Shown piece after piece: positions 54,460 to 62,746 of a stretch of 64,000 nucleotides of DNA. Under the pieces are notes generated by a model. That model was not told the DNA's origin. It ran no database searches and saw nothing but the letters and a program-made list of their open reading frames with translations. The translations under genes and the position numbers were made by a program. The stretch is from Bacteroidia bacterium (GTDB lineage: Bacteria; Bacteroidota; Bacteroidia; JADZBD01). Position 1 is the stretch's first letter. The number at the start of each line of letters is the position of its first letter. The DNA lies in the NCBI GenBank assembly GCA_020852255.1, contig JADZBD010000007.1:1-64000 (forward strand), read 5' to 3'.

Positions 54460-55140
54460 ATGAACGGATTCAAAAAAAAGCTTCGCCTCGCGCTTCGCCT
54501 GCTCCTGATTATTCCCCTGATGGTTGGCCTCTATATCCTGACAGCATGGATCATGACTTTTTTCCGATCCAACCCTGAGGCGGATAATACAAAAGGTGAC
54601 ATTGAGATTCGTGTGGTATCCAACGGAGTGCACACAGACATTCTCCTGCCTGCGATTTCCGGTTCACACTCCTGGTTCACACTCTTTGACCCCGCAAATA
54701 CGGTTGTTGCGGACAGCAATTACGGCTTTGTGGCCATTGGATGGGGTGATAAAAAATTTTATACTGAAACACCCGCCTGGAAAGATCTCAGCCTGGCTAC
54801 AGCTTTGCAGGCAGCATTCGGGCTGGGTACAGGAGCATTGCACATTACTCATTATAGTGATCCGCCTGCAGAGGGGGAACGATGCAAGATCATCCGGCTT
54901 AGCGCTGCCGCGTATAAAAAACTGGTTCACAGTATTTCTGAAGATGTGATAATGCGGGGTGACAAGGCTTCCAGAGTGGCACATCCCGGTTATGGGGAAA
55001 ACGATGCATTTTATGATGCCGGATGCAGGTATAATCTTTTCAGGACCTGTAACGTTTGGACAGGTCAGAAACTCAGGGATGCAGGAGTAGGAGTGGCCCC
55101 CTGGACTCCCTTTACCTGGGGCGTCTTTGCCAGGCTCTAG
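54460..55140 (+). CDS. TIGR02117/DUF2459 family protein
   Basis: 226 aa. One N-terminal membrane helix (about 14-35). VVSNGVHTDILLP and IGWGDKKFY are the TIGR02117 signatures, and GCRYNLFRTCNVWTGQKLRDAG near the C-terminus carries a conserved Cys-Asn. The fold may be a papain/NlpC-like peptidase (Cys near 196 and His in GVHTD), but this is unproven. Probably faces the periplasm. Confidence 0.85.
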   Translation: MNGFKKKLRLALRLLLIIPLMVGLYILTAWIMTFFRSNPEADNTKGDIEIRVVSNGVHTDILLPAISGSHSWFTLFDPANTVVADSNYGFVAIGWGDKKFYTETPAWKDLSLATALQAAFGLGTGALHITHYSDPPAEGERCKIIRLSAAAYKKLVHSISEDVIMRGDKASRVAHPGYGENDAFYDAGCRYNLFRTCNVWTGQKLRDAGVGVAPWTPFTWGVFARL

Positions 55141-55164
55141 CAAGGTAAATCCACTGAAGGGTGC

Positions 55165-55172
55165 TATATTTG
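55165..55172 (+). promoter_or_regulatory. -7 box TATATTTG of the TPR/PD40 gene
   Basis: TATATTTG lies 18 bases before ATG 55191, a consensus promoter element. Confidence 0.6.
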
Positions 55173-55190
55173 CACCCCTAAGAAAATACC

Positions 55191-56762
55191 ATGAAAAAGG
55201 TTTTTGCATTTGTTCTTGTCCTGCTCAGTTCAGGCATGTTTTTGTTCTCCCAGAAATCCAAGGATGTGACACCGAAAGGGGCCAATGACAAATTTGTGAA
55301 TGGCAATTACGAAGATGCCCTGGAGGATTATCTTGTGCTCCTAAATCAGGAACCCAAAAATGAAAAGTACAACTACCGGACCGGAGTCTGCTACCTGAAT
55401 TCCAATGTGAGCAAAGCAAAAGCAGTTCCTTATCTGGAGATTGTGACCCGGATTACTAAAACAGAGTTCGATGCGTGGTACCTGCTTGGAAGAGCTTATA
55501 TGTTCGCGTTCCGCTACGACGATGCCATAAAAACATTTAATGCCTTCAAGGATATGAATAAAGGCAAACTGGAAAATATTAACGACGTGGCCCGCCAGAT
55601 CCAGTTCTGCCTCAATGCGAAAGAACTTCTCAATTTCGGAATGGACATGTCGTTCGATAACCTGGGTGCCGGAGTGAATTCGGAGTACAATGATTTTTAT
55701 CCCTTCATTCCGTCGGACGAATCCTTTCTGATCTTCAATAGCCGCAGACCGGAAGGCGGAGAAGAAAAACAGCCGGATGGTGCCTATACCAGTCGCATCT
55801 ACATCTCCAAAGTAAAAGATGGTATTTTTATGAACGCCCAGCCCCTGGGAAAATTGGTGGAAGGACGGTATGATCATGAGGAAGTGATCGGGCTGTCTTC
55901 CAAAGGAGACATCCTGCTGATCTATGCGGAAGATTTTGACGGCAACGGAGATATTTTTATTTCTTATTCCGATGAAAGCAGGAATTTTAAAACCGCCACC
56001 AAGCTCCCGGAAACAATCAATTCTTCCAAAGGAGCAGAAATCGCTGCGTCTATCTCCTCTGATGGAAGTACGATCTATTTTGCAAGCGACCGCAGCGGAG
56101 GATTGGGCGGCACAGATCTGTATATGAGCAAAAAACTTCCGAACGGAAGCTGGGGGCCCGCACAAAACCTGGGACCAACAGTTAATACTCCCAAAAACGA
56201 GGATTTCCCCAATATTTCCCCGGACTCAAAAACACTTTTTTTTAGTTCAGACGGACATACTTCCATGGGAGGATATGATATCTTCAAAGCGGAGGCAGAT
56301 CCTTCTACCGGCCATTTCGGACAGCCGAGAAACCTGGGGTTTCCCATCAATAGCTCAGCGGATAACATGAACTTCCGTATCTCTGACAACGGACGATACG
56401 GCTATATTGCCGCCCTGCGTGAAAAGGGACTCGGTGATTATGATATATACCGGGTTACGTTCAATGAAGTTGATCCCGAATACACTGTTTTTACCGGTAT
56501 CGTGGGAGTGAACGGCGGAAAAAAGGTAGTGAATTACACCGATGTGCTCATTACTGTGACCAATTCCTCCTCGCAGGAGATTGTCGGTAACTACCTTCCC
56601 AATCCTTTTTCAGGAAAATATGTGATTATTCTCCCCCCAGGAGAGTACGAGATCATGGTTGATGCTCCCGGTTATGTTGGCAGCATCGAGAAAATAAAGG
56701 TGCTGGATAAAAGTTCCTATGTCAGGGAGATACAGAAAGATATAATGCTGAACGTGAAGTAG
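55191..56762 (+). CDS. TPR and WD40-like (PD40) repeat exported protein
   Basis: 523 aa. Signal peptide (cleavage near LFSQ). TPR-like helices (about 30-150) are followed by a PD40 beta-propeller with repeats of the type DG-x-x-I-Y-F-A-S-D-R-x-G-G-x-G-G-x-D-L-Y (about 165-420). A C-terminal domain like a carboxypeptidase-regulatory beta sandwich follows. It is built like the T9SS/gliding OmpA-like proteins such as PorE or SprE but lacks the OmpA domain. Probably periplasmic. A terminator follows. Confidence 0.85.
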   Translation: MKKVFAFVLVLLSSGMFLFSQKSKDVTPKGANDKFVNGNYEDALEDYLVLLNQEPKNEKYNYRTGVCYLNSNVSKAKAVPYLEIVTRITKTEFDAWYLLGRAYMFAFRYDDAIKTFNAFKDMNKGKLENINDVARQIQFCLNAKELLNFGMDMSFDNLGAGVNSEYNDFYPFIPSDESFLIFNSRRPEGGEEKQPDGAYTSRIYISKVKDGIFMNAQPLGKLVEGRYDHEEVIGLSSKGDILLIYAEDFDGNGDIFISYSDESRNFKTATKLPETINSSKGAEIAASISSDGSTIYFASDRSGGLGGTDLYMSKKLPNGSWGPAQNLGPTVNTPKNEDFPNISPDSKTLFFSSDGHTSMGGYDIFKAEADPSTGHFGQPRNLGFPINSSADNMNFRISDNGRYGYIAALREKGLGDYDIYRVTFNEVDPEYTVFTGIVGVNGGKKVVNYTDVLITVTNSSSQEIVGNYLPNPFSGKYVIILPPGEYEIMVDAPGYVGSIEKIKVLDKSSYVREIQKDIMLNVK

Positions 56763-56783
56763 TCCGGGTCAGAGGGGAAAAAG

Positions 56784-56829
56784 AAAACCCCTCGAATCCG
56801 AGACCAGGAAGAGGATCGAGGGGTTTTTC
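56784..56829 (+). terminator. Rho-independent terminator after the PD40 gene
   Basis: The stem AAAACCCCTCGA / TCGAGGGGTTTTT with a 20-nt loop that can itself pair (GGAAGAGGAT) is followed by TTTTTC. Confidence 0.85.
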
Positions 56830-57017
56830 AACAAGCAAGAAGGCATTAATTACGGCTGGCTCAAGCTTTCTTGGTTGTTTACGTGACAGAACTCAAAGAA
56901 CGATTCACGTTTCTACTGATTAGACCAACTGAGAGGACAGAAGGTTGCCTGTGGTGCATAAAAAAATGATAAAGTGGGACATTTAAAGGGTAAGGCACTG
57001 ACATACAATAATATATA
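56830..57017. other. Intergenic region before the rhomboid gene
   Basis: 188 bp of AT-rich sequence without a gene I can support. A minus-strand open frame (57109-56879) overlaps the rhomboid start and has no recognised product. No clean TAnnTTTG was seen; the rhomboid promoter is not placed. Confidence 0.5.
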
Positions 57018-57677
57018 ATGATAATACCCCTTACATATATTATCATTGGCGCAACTATCCTGGTTTCTGTTAAGGCACTCTCCGACAGAAGTCTGCAGTA
57101 CCGGTTCATGCTGATTCCCTCACAGATGAGCGGGGGAAATGGGATGTATCGCCTCTTTTCGCATGCATTGGTTCATGCCGATTATTTCCATCTTTTCTTC
57201 AATATGTTCGCGCTTTTTATGTTCGGACGCAATGCCGATGCCGGAGGTGCGGGAGTAGAGATGAATTACGCGCTATACTTCGGAGTGTGGAAAGGTGCGC
57301 TGTTTTATTTACTTCTGTATGTGGGAGGAATTATGGTTTCAGCGTTTCCTTCCTACGAAAAGCATAAGCGCAATACCGGGTACATGTCGCTCGGAGCATC
57401 TGGAGCAGTAAGCGCCGTTGTTTTTTCCTACATCGTGATGGACCCTCTCGCCGGCTTCGGTCTTCTGTTTATTCCGGTGAGCATCCCTGCCTGGATATTC
57501 GGTGCGGCTTACCTGGCCTACAGCTGGTACCGTGCAGGAAGGTCGGCCGATCATATTGATCATTACGCCCACTTTTGGGGTTCCGTATACGGCCTTATCT
57601 TTACCATCCTGATCCGCCCCTCGTTTGCTGCAGAATTTGTGGAAGCGATCGGATCTTATTTCGGATATGGATTCTAA
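57018..57677 (+). CDS. Rhomboid family intramembrane serine protease
   Basis: 219 aa with six hydrophobic segments. The catalytic Ser lies in SLGASGAVSA and His in DHYAHFWGSVYG, and the HxxxN region is HLFFNMFALFMFG. It cleaves membrane proteins within the bilayer. The last 11 bases overlap gmhB. Confidence 0.93.
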   Translation: MIIPLTYIIIGATILVSVKALSDRSLQYRFMLIPSQMSGGNGMYRLFSHALVHADYFHLFFNMFALFMFGRNADAGGAGVEMNYALYFGVWKGALFYLLLYVGGIMVSAFPSYEKHKRNTGYMSLGASGAVSAVVFSYIVMDPLAGFGLLFIPVSIPAWIFGAAYLAYSWYRAGRSADHIDHYAHFWGSVYGLIFTILIRPSFAAEFVEAIGSYFGYGF

Positions 57678-58149
57678 AGCAATTTTTCTGGACCGCGACG
57701 GGGTAGTGAACCGTGAAAGGAGTTTTACCTGGAAATTGGAGGATTTTGAAATTCTGCCAGGTTTTGTGCCTGCCTTAAAAATATGGCAGGCAAAGGGCTA
57801 CCGCTTTATTATTGTTTCCAACCAAAGCGGGATCGCCAAGGGGCTGTACCGGCAGGAAGATACGGAGTTGCTTCATTCCCATTTGGTGAAGGAAATGGCC
57901 GCCGAGGGTATTGAATTTGACGAGATCTATTACTGCGTACACCATCCCGACGTGTCTGCATGTATCTGCCGGAAGCCGGATTCTCTTTTTATCGAAAAGG
58001 CACTCAGCCGGTTCAGACTCAAGGCTTCGGCCTGTTATTTTATCGGAGACAAGGACCGTGACGTTGAAGCCGCCCGAAAGGCGGGTGTTACAGGAATACT
58101 TATTGAGGCGAATCGTTCCCTGTTGGAAATAATTCAATTAATTGACTAA
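57667..58149 (+). CDS. gmhB: HAD phosphatase GmhB-like (heptose-1,7-bisphosphate 7-phosphatase)
   Basis: 160 aa from ATG at 57667 (MDSKAIFLDRDG). The HAD nucleophile is D9 in FLDRDGVVN, followed by SNQSGIAKG. The GmhB zinc ligands C-x-H and C-x-C are in YYCVHHPDVSACICRKP. The enzyme removes the 7-phosphate in heptose activation for LPS core. The start is inside the rhomboid stop region, so translation is coupled. HisB-N is less likely because of the zinc motif. Confidence 0.9.
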   Translation: MDSKAIFLDRDGVVNRERSFTWKLEDFEILPGFVPALKIWQAKGYRFIIVSNQSGIAKGLYRQEDTELLHSHLVKEMAAEGIEFDEIYYCVHHPDVSACICRKPDSLFIEKALSRFRLKASACYFIGDKDRDVEAARKAGVTGILIEANRSLLEIIQLID

Positions 58150-58163
58150 TTTGCAGGCAGTTT

Positions 58164-59012
58164 ATGTCGCTTGTGTTTCAGGTAAACTATAACGGGAATC
58201 TTCTTTCCGCTGATTCTCCGGTCCTGCGAGCCGATAACCGCTCCTTCCGGTACGGCGATGGCGTATTTGAGACTATCCGGCATGCCAATGGAAAGCCCCA
58301 GTTCCTGGCGCACCATGTGGCCCGCCTGAAATCTTCTCTGGAAGTGTTGCACATCTCTTTTCCGCCGGCACTCGAAGAAAGCTCACTTCGGTCCATGATC
58401 GTGGAGCTTTCCGCCCGGAATGCTGTAGAGAGGGGAGGAAGAATACGGCTTACCGTTTTCCGTAAGGAAGGAGGGTATTATACTCCCGATTCTAATGAAG
58501 GGTGTTTTCTTCTTGAGTGTGACCCCATTGACGAGTCGAACTACAACCTTAACCCGGCCGGACTTGTTGTGGACATCTTTCCGGATTTTAAGAAGCAGGT
58601 GAATAAACTTTCTTCGATAAAGAGCAATAATGCCCAGGTGCCTGTACTTGCTGCACTCTACAAGAAACAAAATGAGCTGGATGATTGTATCATTCTGAAT
58701 TCCAATTTCAGTATAGCGGAGGCTATCAACGCTAACGTTTTCGCCGTTAAGAACGGCGTGCTGTATACTCCGCCTATTGCCGATGGCTGTGTCGACGGCA
58801 TAATGCGCAAACAGGTGATTCATGTGGCTAAGCAAAACAGGATTTCTGTATATGAAGTCTCCCTGGCTATGAACGTATTGTTGAATTCGGACGAGCTGTT
58901 CCTGACGAACGTCGTAAGTGGCATCAGCTGGATCTCGGCTTATAAAGCCAAGCGATTCACCAACACCATGAGTAAAATGCTGGTCGAGAAGCTGAACGAA
59001 AGCCTCGAGTGA
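58164..59012 (+). CDS. Class IV PLP aminotransferase (PabC/IlvE/Dat-like)
   Basis: 282 aa. Fold type IV PLP enzyme: FRYGDGVFETIR at the N-terminus, catalytic Lys in LSSIKSNN, and NFSIAEAINANVF. This could be aminodeoxychorismate lyase, D-amino-acid aminotransferase or branched-chain aminotransferase; the short length and missing large insert favour PabC-like, not certain. It converges with yqgE with no gap and is followed by the family pdxH, a common Bacteroidota order. Confidence 0.85.
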   Translation: MSLVFQVNYNGNLLSADSPVLRADNRSFRYGDGVFETIRHANGKPQFLAHHVARLKSSLEVLHISFPPALEESSLRSMIVELSARNAVERGGRIRLTVFRKEGGYYTPDSNEGCFLLECDPIDESNYNLNPAGLVVDIFPDFKKQVNKLSSIKSNNAQVPVLAALYKKQNELDDCIILNSNFSIAEAINANVFAVKNGVLYTPPIADGCVDGIMRKQVIHVAKQNRISVYEVSLAMNVLLNSDELFLTNVVSGISWISAYKAKRFTNTMSKMLVEKLNESLE

Positions 59013-59588
59013 TCAGTTAAGTGATGGATCTTCCGGAAGGTCGGCCACAACAGCAAAATCCTTCCCCATCCTGCGCAGTACTTTTTTCCAGAGATCATCG
59101 GGAGGAGTTTCAAAGAGATCTGAAGGTCCGCCGCGTGCAACGATCCAGGAGTTGATCTCCAGTTCTTTATCCAACTGCCCGCTATCCCAACCCGAATAAC
59201 CAACAAAGAAGCGAACGTTGCCGGCATGAAGTTCTCCCCGGGCAAGCAATTTCTTCACCTCCTCATAATCTCCTCCCCAGAATAATCCGTGGGTTATCTC
59301 CAGTGCTCCCTTGATCCGGCCGCCCAGGCTATGAATAAAAAAAAGGTTGTCTTTCTGCACCGGCCCGCCCAGCAGCAAAGGGTGATCAAATTCCGGAAAA
59401 TCTGTTATGGCTTCGTGTGGCTTCACTTCCAGTTCCTTGTTCAGAACAAACCCCACCGTTCCTTTTTCATCGTGTTCCGTAATCAATACCACCGTTCGGC
59501 GGAAGTTGGGGTCCATCATGAACGGCTCCGAAACCAGAAACATTCCCCTGGCAGGCTTTTCATTTCCGAATATCTTATCGAAGAGCAT
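59013..59588 (-). CDS. YqgE/AlgH family protein
   Basis: 191 aa. FLVSEPFMMDPNFRRTVVLI and GFVLNKELE are family signatures, with GGPVQKDNLFFIHS and VGYSGWDSGQLDKELE. The function is unknown; it is cytoplasmic and often sits beside pdxH or RuvX genes. It abuts the aminotransferase gene end-to-end. Confidence 0.92.
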   Translation of the reverse strand: MLFDKIFGNEKPARGMFLVSEPFMMDPNFRRTVVLITEHDEKGTVGFVLNKELEVKPHEAITDFPEFDHPLLLGGPVQKDNLFFIHSLGGRIKGALEITHGLFWGGDYEEVKKLLARGELHAGNVRFFVGYSGWDSGQLDKELEINSWIVARGGPSDLFETPPDDLWKKVLRRMGKDFAVVADLPEDPSLN

Positions 59589-59723
59589 TGAAGAACCGGT
59601 TTGTTTGCGGCGAATATCGAAACATTCAGTTTCTCCTGCCAGCTCTGCATGTGTTTTTTATTTTATTTTTTAAAACAGAAAGAGCATGAAAATCAGGCAG
59701 ATGCAATGTATGATGGCTTTATT

Positions 59724-59731
59724 TACCTTTG
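59724..59731 (+). promoter_or_regulatory. -7 box TACCTTTG of pdxH
   Basis: TACCTTTG ends five bases before the ATG at 59737, a leaderless arrangement that sets the pdxH start. Confidence 0.65.
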
Positions 59732-59736
59732 TACGC

Positions 59737-60387
59737 ATGGAGGATCTGAGAGCCTATATCAATAAGTTGCGTCACGATTTCGGGAAAAGGGAGTTAACCG
59801 AGGAAATGGCAGGGAATGATCCCCTCGCACTTTTTTCAAGATGGTTCCATGAAGCGGTGGAAGGAAATATCCCCGAACCGAATGCCATGGTGTTGTCTAC
59901 TTCAGGTGCAGCGGATTTTCCGGGTGGACGTATTGTGCTCCTCCGAAATTTCGGGGATGAGGGTTTTGTGTTCTATACGAATTACAATTCCCGTAAGAGT
60001 GAAGAACTGAAACAGAACCCGCGGGCCTCGCTCTTATTTTTCTGGCCCCACCACGAACGACAGGTCAGAATAAAGGGAACCGTTTCACAACAAACTGAAG
60101 CGGAAAGCGATGTCTATTTCCGGTCGCGGCCCAGAGAATCACAAATCGGCGCCTGGATTTCGGAACAAAGCAAGCCGGTTGAATCTCGGGAGGATCTTTA
60201 CAGCGCATTCATGGACTTTGACCGTAAGTACGAGGGAAAAGAAATTCCACGACCTCCTTTTTGGGGAGGTTTCATTGTAAAACCTGTGTATTATGAATTC
60301 TGGCAGGGACGACCCGGACGCTTACACGACCGTATCACGTTTTCTTTTTCGGAGCCTGTATGGCAAAGGCTCCGGTTGGCTCCCTGA
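59737..60387 (+). CDS. pdxH: Pyridoxamine 5'-phosphate oxidase
   Basis: 216 aa from ATG at 59737; an in-frame ATG at 59686 lies before the promoter. The FMN-binding stretch GGRIVLLRNFGDEGFVFYTNY, the following NSRKSEELKQNPRASL and RSRPRESQIGAW are diagnostic, ending in RLAP. It makes pyridoxal 5'-phosphate, the cofactor of the neighbouring aminotransferase. Cytoplasmic. The end touches the zinc-ribbon gene. Confidence 0.95.
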   Translation: MEDLRAYINKLRHDFGKRELTEEMAGNDPLALFSRWFHEAVEGNIPEPNAMVLSTSGAADFPGGRIVLLRNFGDEGFVFYTNYNSRKSEELKQNPRASLLFFWPHHERQVRIKGTVSQQTEAESDVYFRSRPRESQIGAWISEQSKPVESREDLYSAFMDFDRKYEGKEIPRPPFWGGFIVKPVYYEFWQGRPGRLHDRITFSFSEPVWQRLRLAP

Positions 60388-61506
60388 TTACTTGTTGCCG
60401 AACAACCACCAGGCAATGGCGGCTGCCGCAATAACTCCCACGGCGAGTCCAACGATCTTCCACACGCTCCAGGGGCGTTCACCCTGGACTTCTCCGGTAC
60501 GGCCATTCACCATGAACCGGTACACTTTATCATTGTAGCGGAACGCACTGATCCATATCGGCAGCAGAATATGCTTAAAAGTGATGTTGCTGTAAGTGGT
60601 ATTCACGGTAAGTACCTGTTGGTGATCACCGCCTATATCGCGGCGACAGGTATTCCGGATCTCATCGGTCATTCGAACTTTCGCCTTGTCAAATCCCGCA
60701 CGTACATCTACCTGGTAGGTTTCAGCCCGGAACCCTGACAGGAACCGGTCGTCATAACCGGCAAGGTTGGCAAGGTCCCAGGGTTCAAGTGCGTTTGCAT
60801 AATTCTCAGGCAAGGATTTGCTGGCCAGAACCAGCACATCGTCAAACTCATTGCTGACATGCCCTGCGCAGGGAGTCCACCGGATCTTTGTTACCGTGCG
60901 CGTTCGGGAAACCGATTTTCCGTTTTCAATTGTGGTATATGATTCTGTAGTTGTGTAATTCATTCCGCGCATTCCTGTGTACGCTGATGCTGTGTCTGAA
61001 TCATACGTCCAGTACGGAAGATACATTCCCGCAAGTTTGTCGGCATTCTGCGCATACTTCTTCAAGTCGCCCGGAGTAAACCAAAGGCCGTCCACCCATT
61101 TACGGAAGGCTTCCATGCCTTTCTTACTATCAATGCTAAAAGGAAGTACATATTTAGGCCGGATAATGGAGCAGGTGCTGGCATTTTTGATCACCAGAGA
61201 GTTTCCGCAGAACGGACATTCATCGGAACTTACGTTCGGTTGAAGCGTAGTGGTGGCCCCGCAGCCCTCGCATTTAACAGCAGATACCTCCTGTTTATCG
61301 GAAGCCGCAACATTATTTTCTGACAGAAACTTTTCAAAGTCAATTTCCTCCTGGTCCACTTCCTGAGAGGCTACAGGGGAGGTAATTTCGTTTTCTGCAC
61401 CGCAGTAATCGCATTTCAGGTGATTGGTTCCTGGTGCAAATTTCAGTACGGCGCCGCAATCACGGCACTTGGTCTCATTACTGACCTGTTGAACGGTTTC
61501 TTCCAT
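60388..61506 (-). CDS. Membrane protein with two zinc ribbons (YdjG/YdjH-like)
   Basis: 372 aa. Two zinc ribbons at the N-terminus (C14-x2-C17 with C32-x2-C35; and CxxC...CxxC near 79-101) are followed by a beta-rich central domain and a single C-terminal membrane helix (WSVWKIVGLAVGVIAAAAIA). The partner SPFH gene lies 17 bp upstream. The pairing recalls B. subtilis YdjG and YdjI of the PspA-associated cluster, in which zinc-ribbon proteins anchor an SPFH protein to membrane. No PspA homologue is in the window. Confidence 0.82.
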   Translation of the reverse strand: MEETVQQVSNETKCRDCGAVLKFAPGTNHLKCDYCGAENEITSPVASQEVDQEEIDFEKFLSENNVAASDKQEVSAVKCEGCGATTTLQPNVSSDECPFCGNSLVIKNASTCSIIRPKYVLPFSIDSKKGMEAFRKWVDGLWFTPGDLKKYAQNADKLAGMYLPYWTYDSDTASAYTGMRGMNYTTTESYTTIENGKSVSRTRTVTKIRWTPCAGHVSNEFDDVLVLASKSLPENYANALEPWDLANLAGYDDRFLSGFRAETYQVDVRAGFDKAKVRMTDEIRNTCRRDIGGDHQQVLTVNTTYSNITFKHILLPIWISAFRYNDKVYRFMVNGRTGEVQGERPWSVWKIVGLAVGVIAAAAIAWWLFGNK

Positions 61507-61523
61507 AATGTGGTTTGATCAGA

Positions 61524-62633
61524 TCATCCTGCGGGAGGAGGGGGTGGGGGGGGTACCTGATTGAAAACAGCAGCCAGTTCCGGAACCTGTTCTGCCGGGA
61601 GCCAGCCTGACATGCCGGCTTTCCATACCAATGATTCTTTTTTGAATTGTCCGGCCGTAGCAGCCTGGCCAAGCTGTTCCATTGTGAATGGTCCTGATTG
61701 CTGCCCGTTCACCGCTACAAAAAACTGAAGCACCGGCGGAGGAGGTGGCATATTGGTGTTCTGTTGTTGCTGGGGATTCATCATGCCTCCCATCACATTC
61801 GCCATCATATTTCCCATGCCGAATCCCATGCCCATTCCCATGGCACCGCCCATGGCGCCCTGGTTCTGTGCCGCCGTCTCAATGCTCTTGGCGGCTTTCA
61901 TTTGCGCAAGTTTGTTGATGTCAATTTTGCTCAGACGGCTCAACTCGAATATTTCTTTCTTGAGTTCCTCCGGCATGCTCACGTTTTCTACTGAAAGATC
62001 TGTCACCTTGAGCCCGTAGGTATCAAACCGGTTGCCCACCTTAGATTGTACCAGATCGGAAAGTTCATTAACGCTTCCGGCAATTTTTTCGATGGGAATA
62101 CCGCTCTCACCAAGGGCATCGGTGATCTCCCGAACTACCCAGGTGCGTAATTGTTCCTGGATCTTTGCAGTGTCAAAATCCGGATTCGTGCCAGCAATTT
62201 CACGGAAAAACTTTGGCCCGTCGTCTACTTTCATTGAATAATTACCGAACGCGCGGAATTCCACGAAGCCAAAGCGCTGATCCTCCAGAGTAATCGGGTT
62301 TTTAGTTCCCCATTTTAAATTTGGAAAATTCTTCTTGCTCACAAAGTAGACATCCGCCTTGAACGGAGAGTTGAAACCATATTTCCATCCCCGCAACGTG
62401 GTCATGATGGGCATGTTCTGTGTGGTGAGAGTGTGCATCCCCGGTTCAAACACGTCGGCGATCTTCCCTTCATTCAGAAATAATGCCACCTGCGATTCAC
62501 GTACCGTCAGTTTCGCCCCCATTTTGATCTCGTCCTGGTAACGGGGAAATTTCCAGATCATCGTATCCTGAGTGTTGTCAACCCATTCGATGATGTCAAT
62601 AAATTCACCTTTAATTTTGTCAAAGAGTCCCAT
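61524..62633 (-). CDS. SPFH protein (YdjI-like) with C-terminal GYF domain
   Basis: 369 aa. Residues about 20-240 are an SPFH/YdjI-type domain (RESQVALFLNEGKIADVFEPG, and NELSDLVQSKVGNRFDTYGL). A Met/Gly-rich linker (about 258-290, GAMGGAMGMGMGFGMGNMMA) follows. PPPPP leads into a GYF_2 domain (FFVAVNGQQSGPFTMEQLGQ, WKAGMSGWLPAEQV), which binds proline-rich peptides, and the chain ends in a second polyproline (PPPPPPPAG), a possible self-ligand. It is the promoter-proximal gene of the pair with the zinc-ribbon protein. Likely a membrane-organising scaffold. Confidence 0.88.
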   Translation of the reverse strand: MGLFDKIKGEFIDIIEWVDNTQDTMIWKFPRYQDEIKMGAKLTVRESQVALFLNEGKIADVFEPGMHTLTTQNMPIMTTLRGWKYGFNSPFKADVYFVSKKNFPNLKWGTKNPITLEDQRFGFVEFRAFGNYSMKVDDGPKFFREIAGTNPDFDTAKIQEQLRTWVVREITDALGESGIPIEKIAGSVNELSDLVQSKVGNRFDTYGLKVTDLSVENVSMPEELKKEIFELSRLSKIDINKLAQMKAAKSIETAAQNQGAMGGAMGMGMGFGMGNMMANVMGGMMNPQQQQNTNMPPPPPVLQFFVAVNGQQSGPFTMEQLGQAATAGQFKKESLVWKAGMSGWLPAEQVPELAAVFNQVPPPPPPPAG

Positions 62634-62746
62634 GCCTAGGTTTTTAGTTTTTCCGGCCCTGAAGTTACACCTTGTGCCACTGAAAACCTACGTTTATACC
62701 TTGAAATCTGTCTACGGAGCTAGTTTTTTTTACGGAATATTGCAGC

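Noticed and set aside
55341-56165. 274-aa minus-strand open frame
   Set aside because: Shadow of the PD40 propeller gene, whose repeats are clear.
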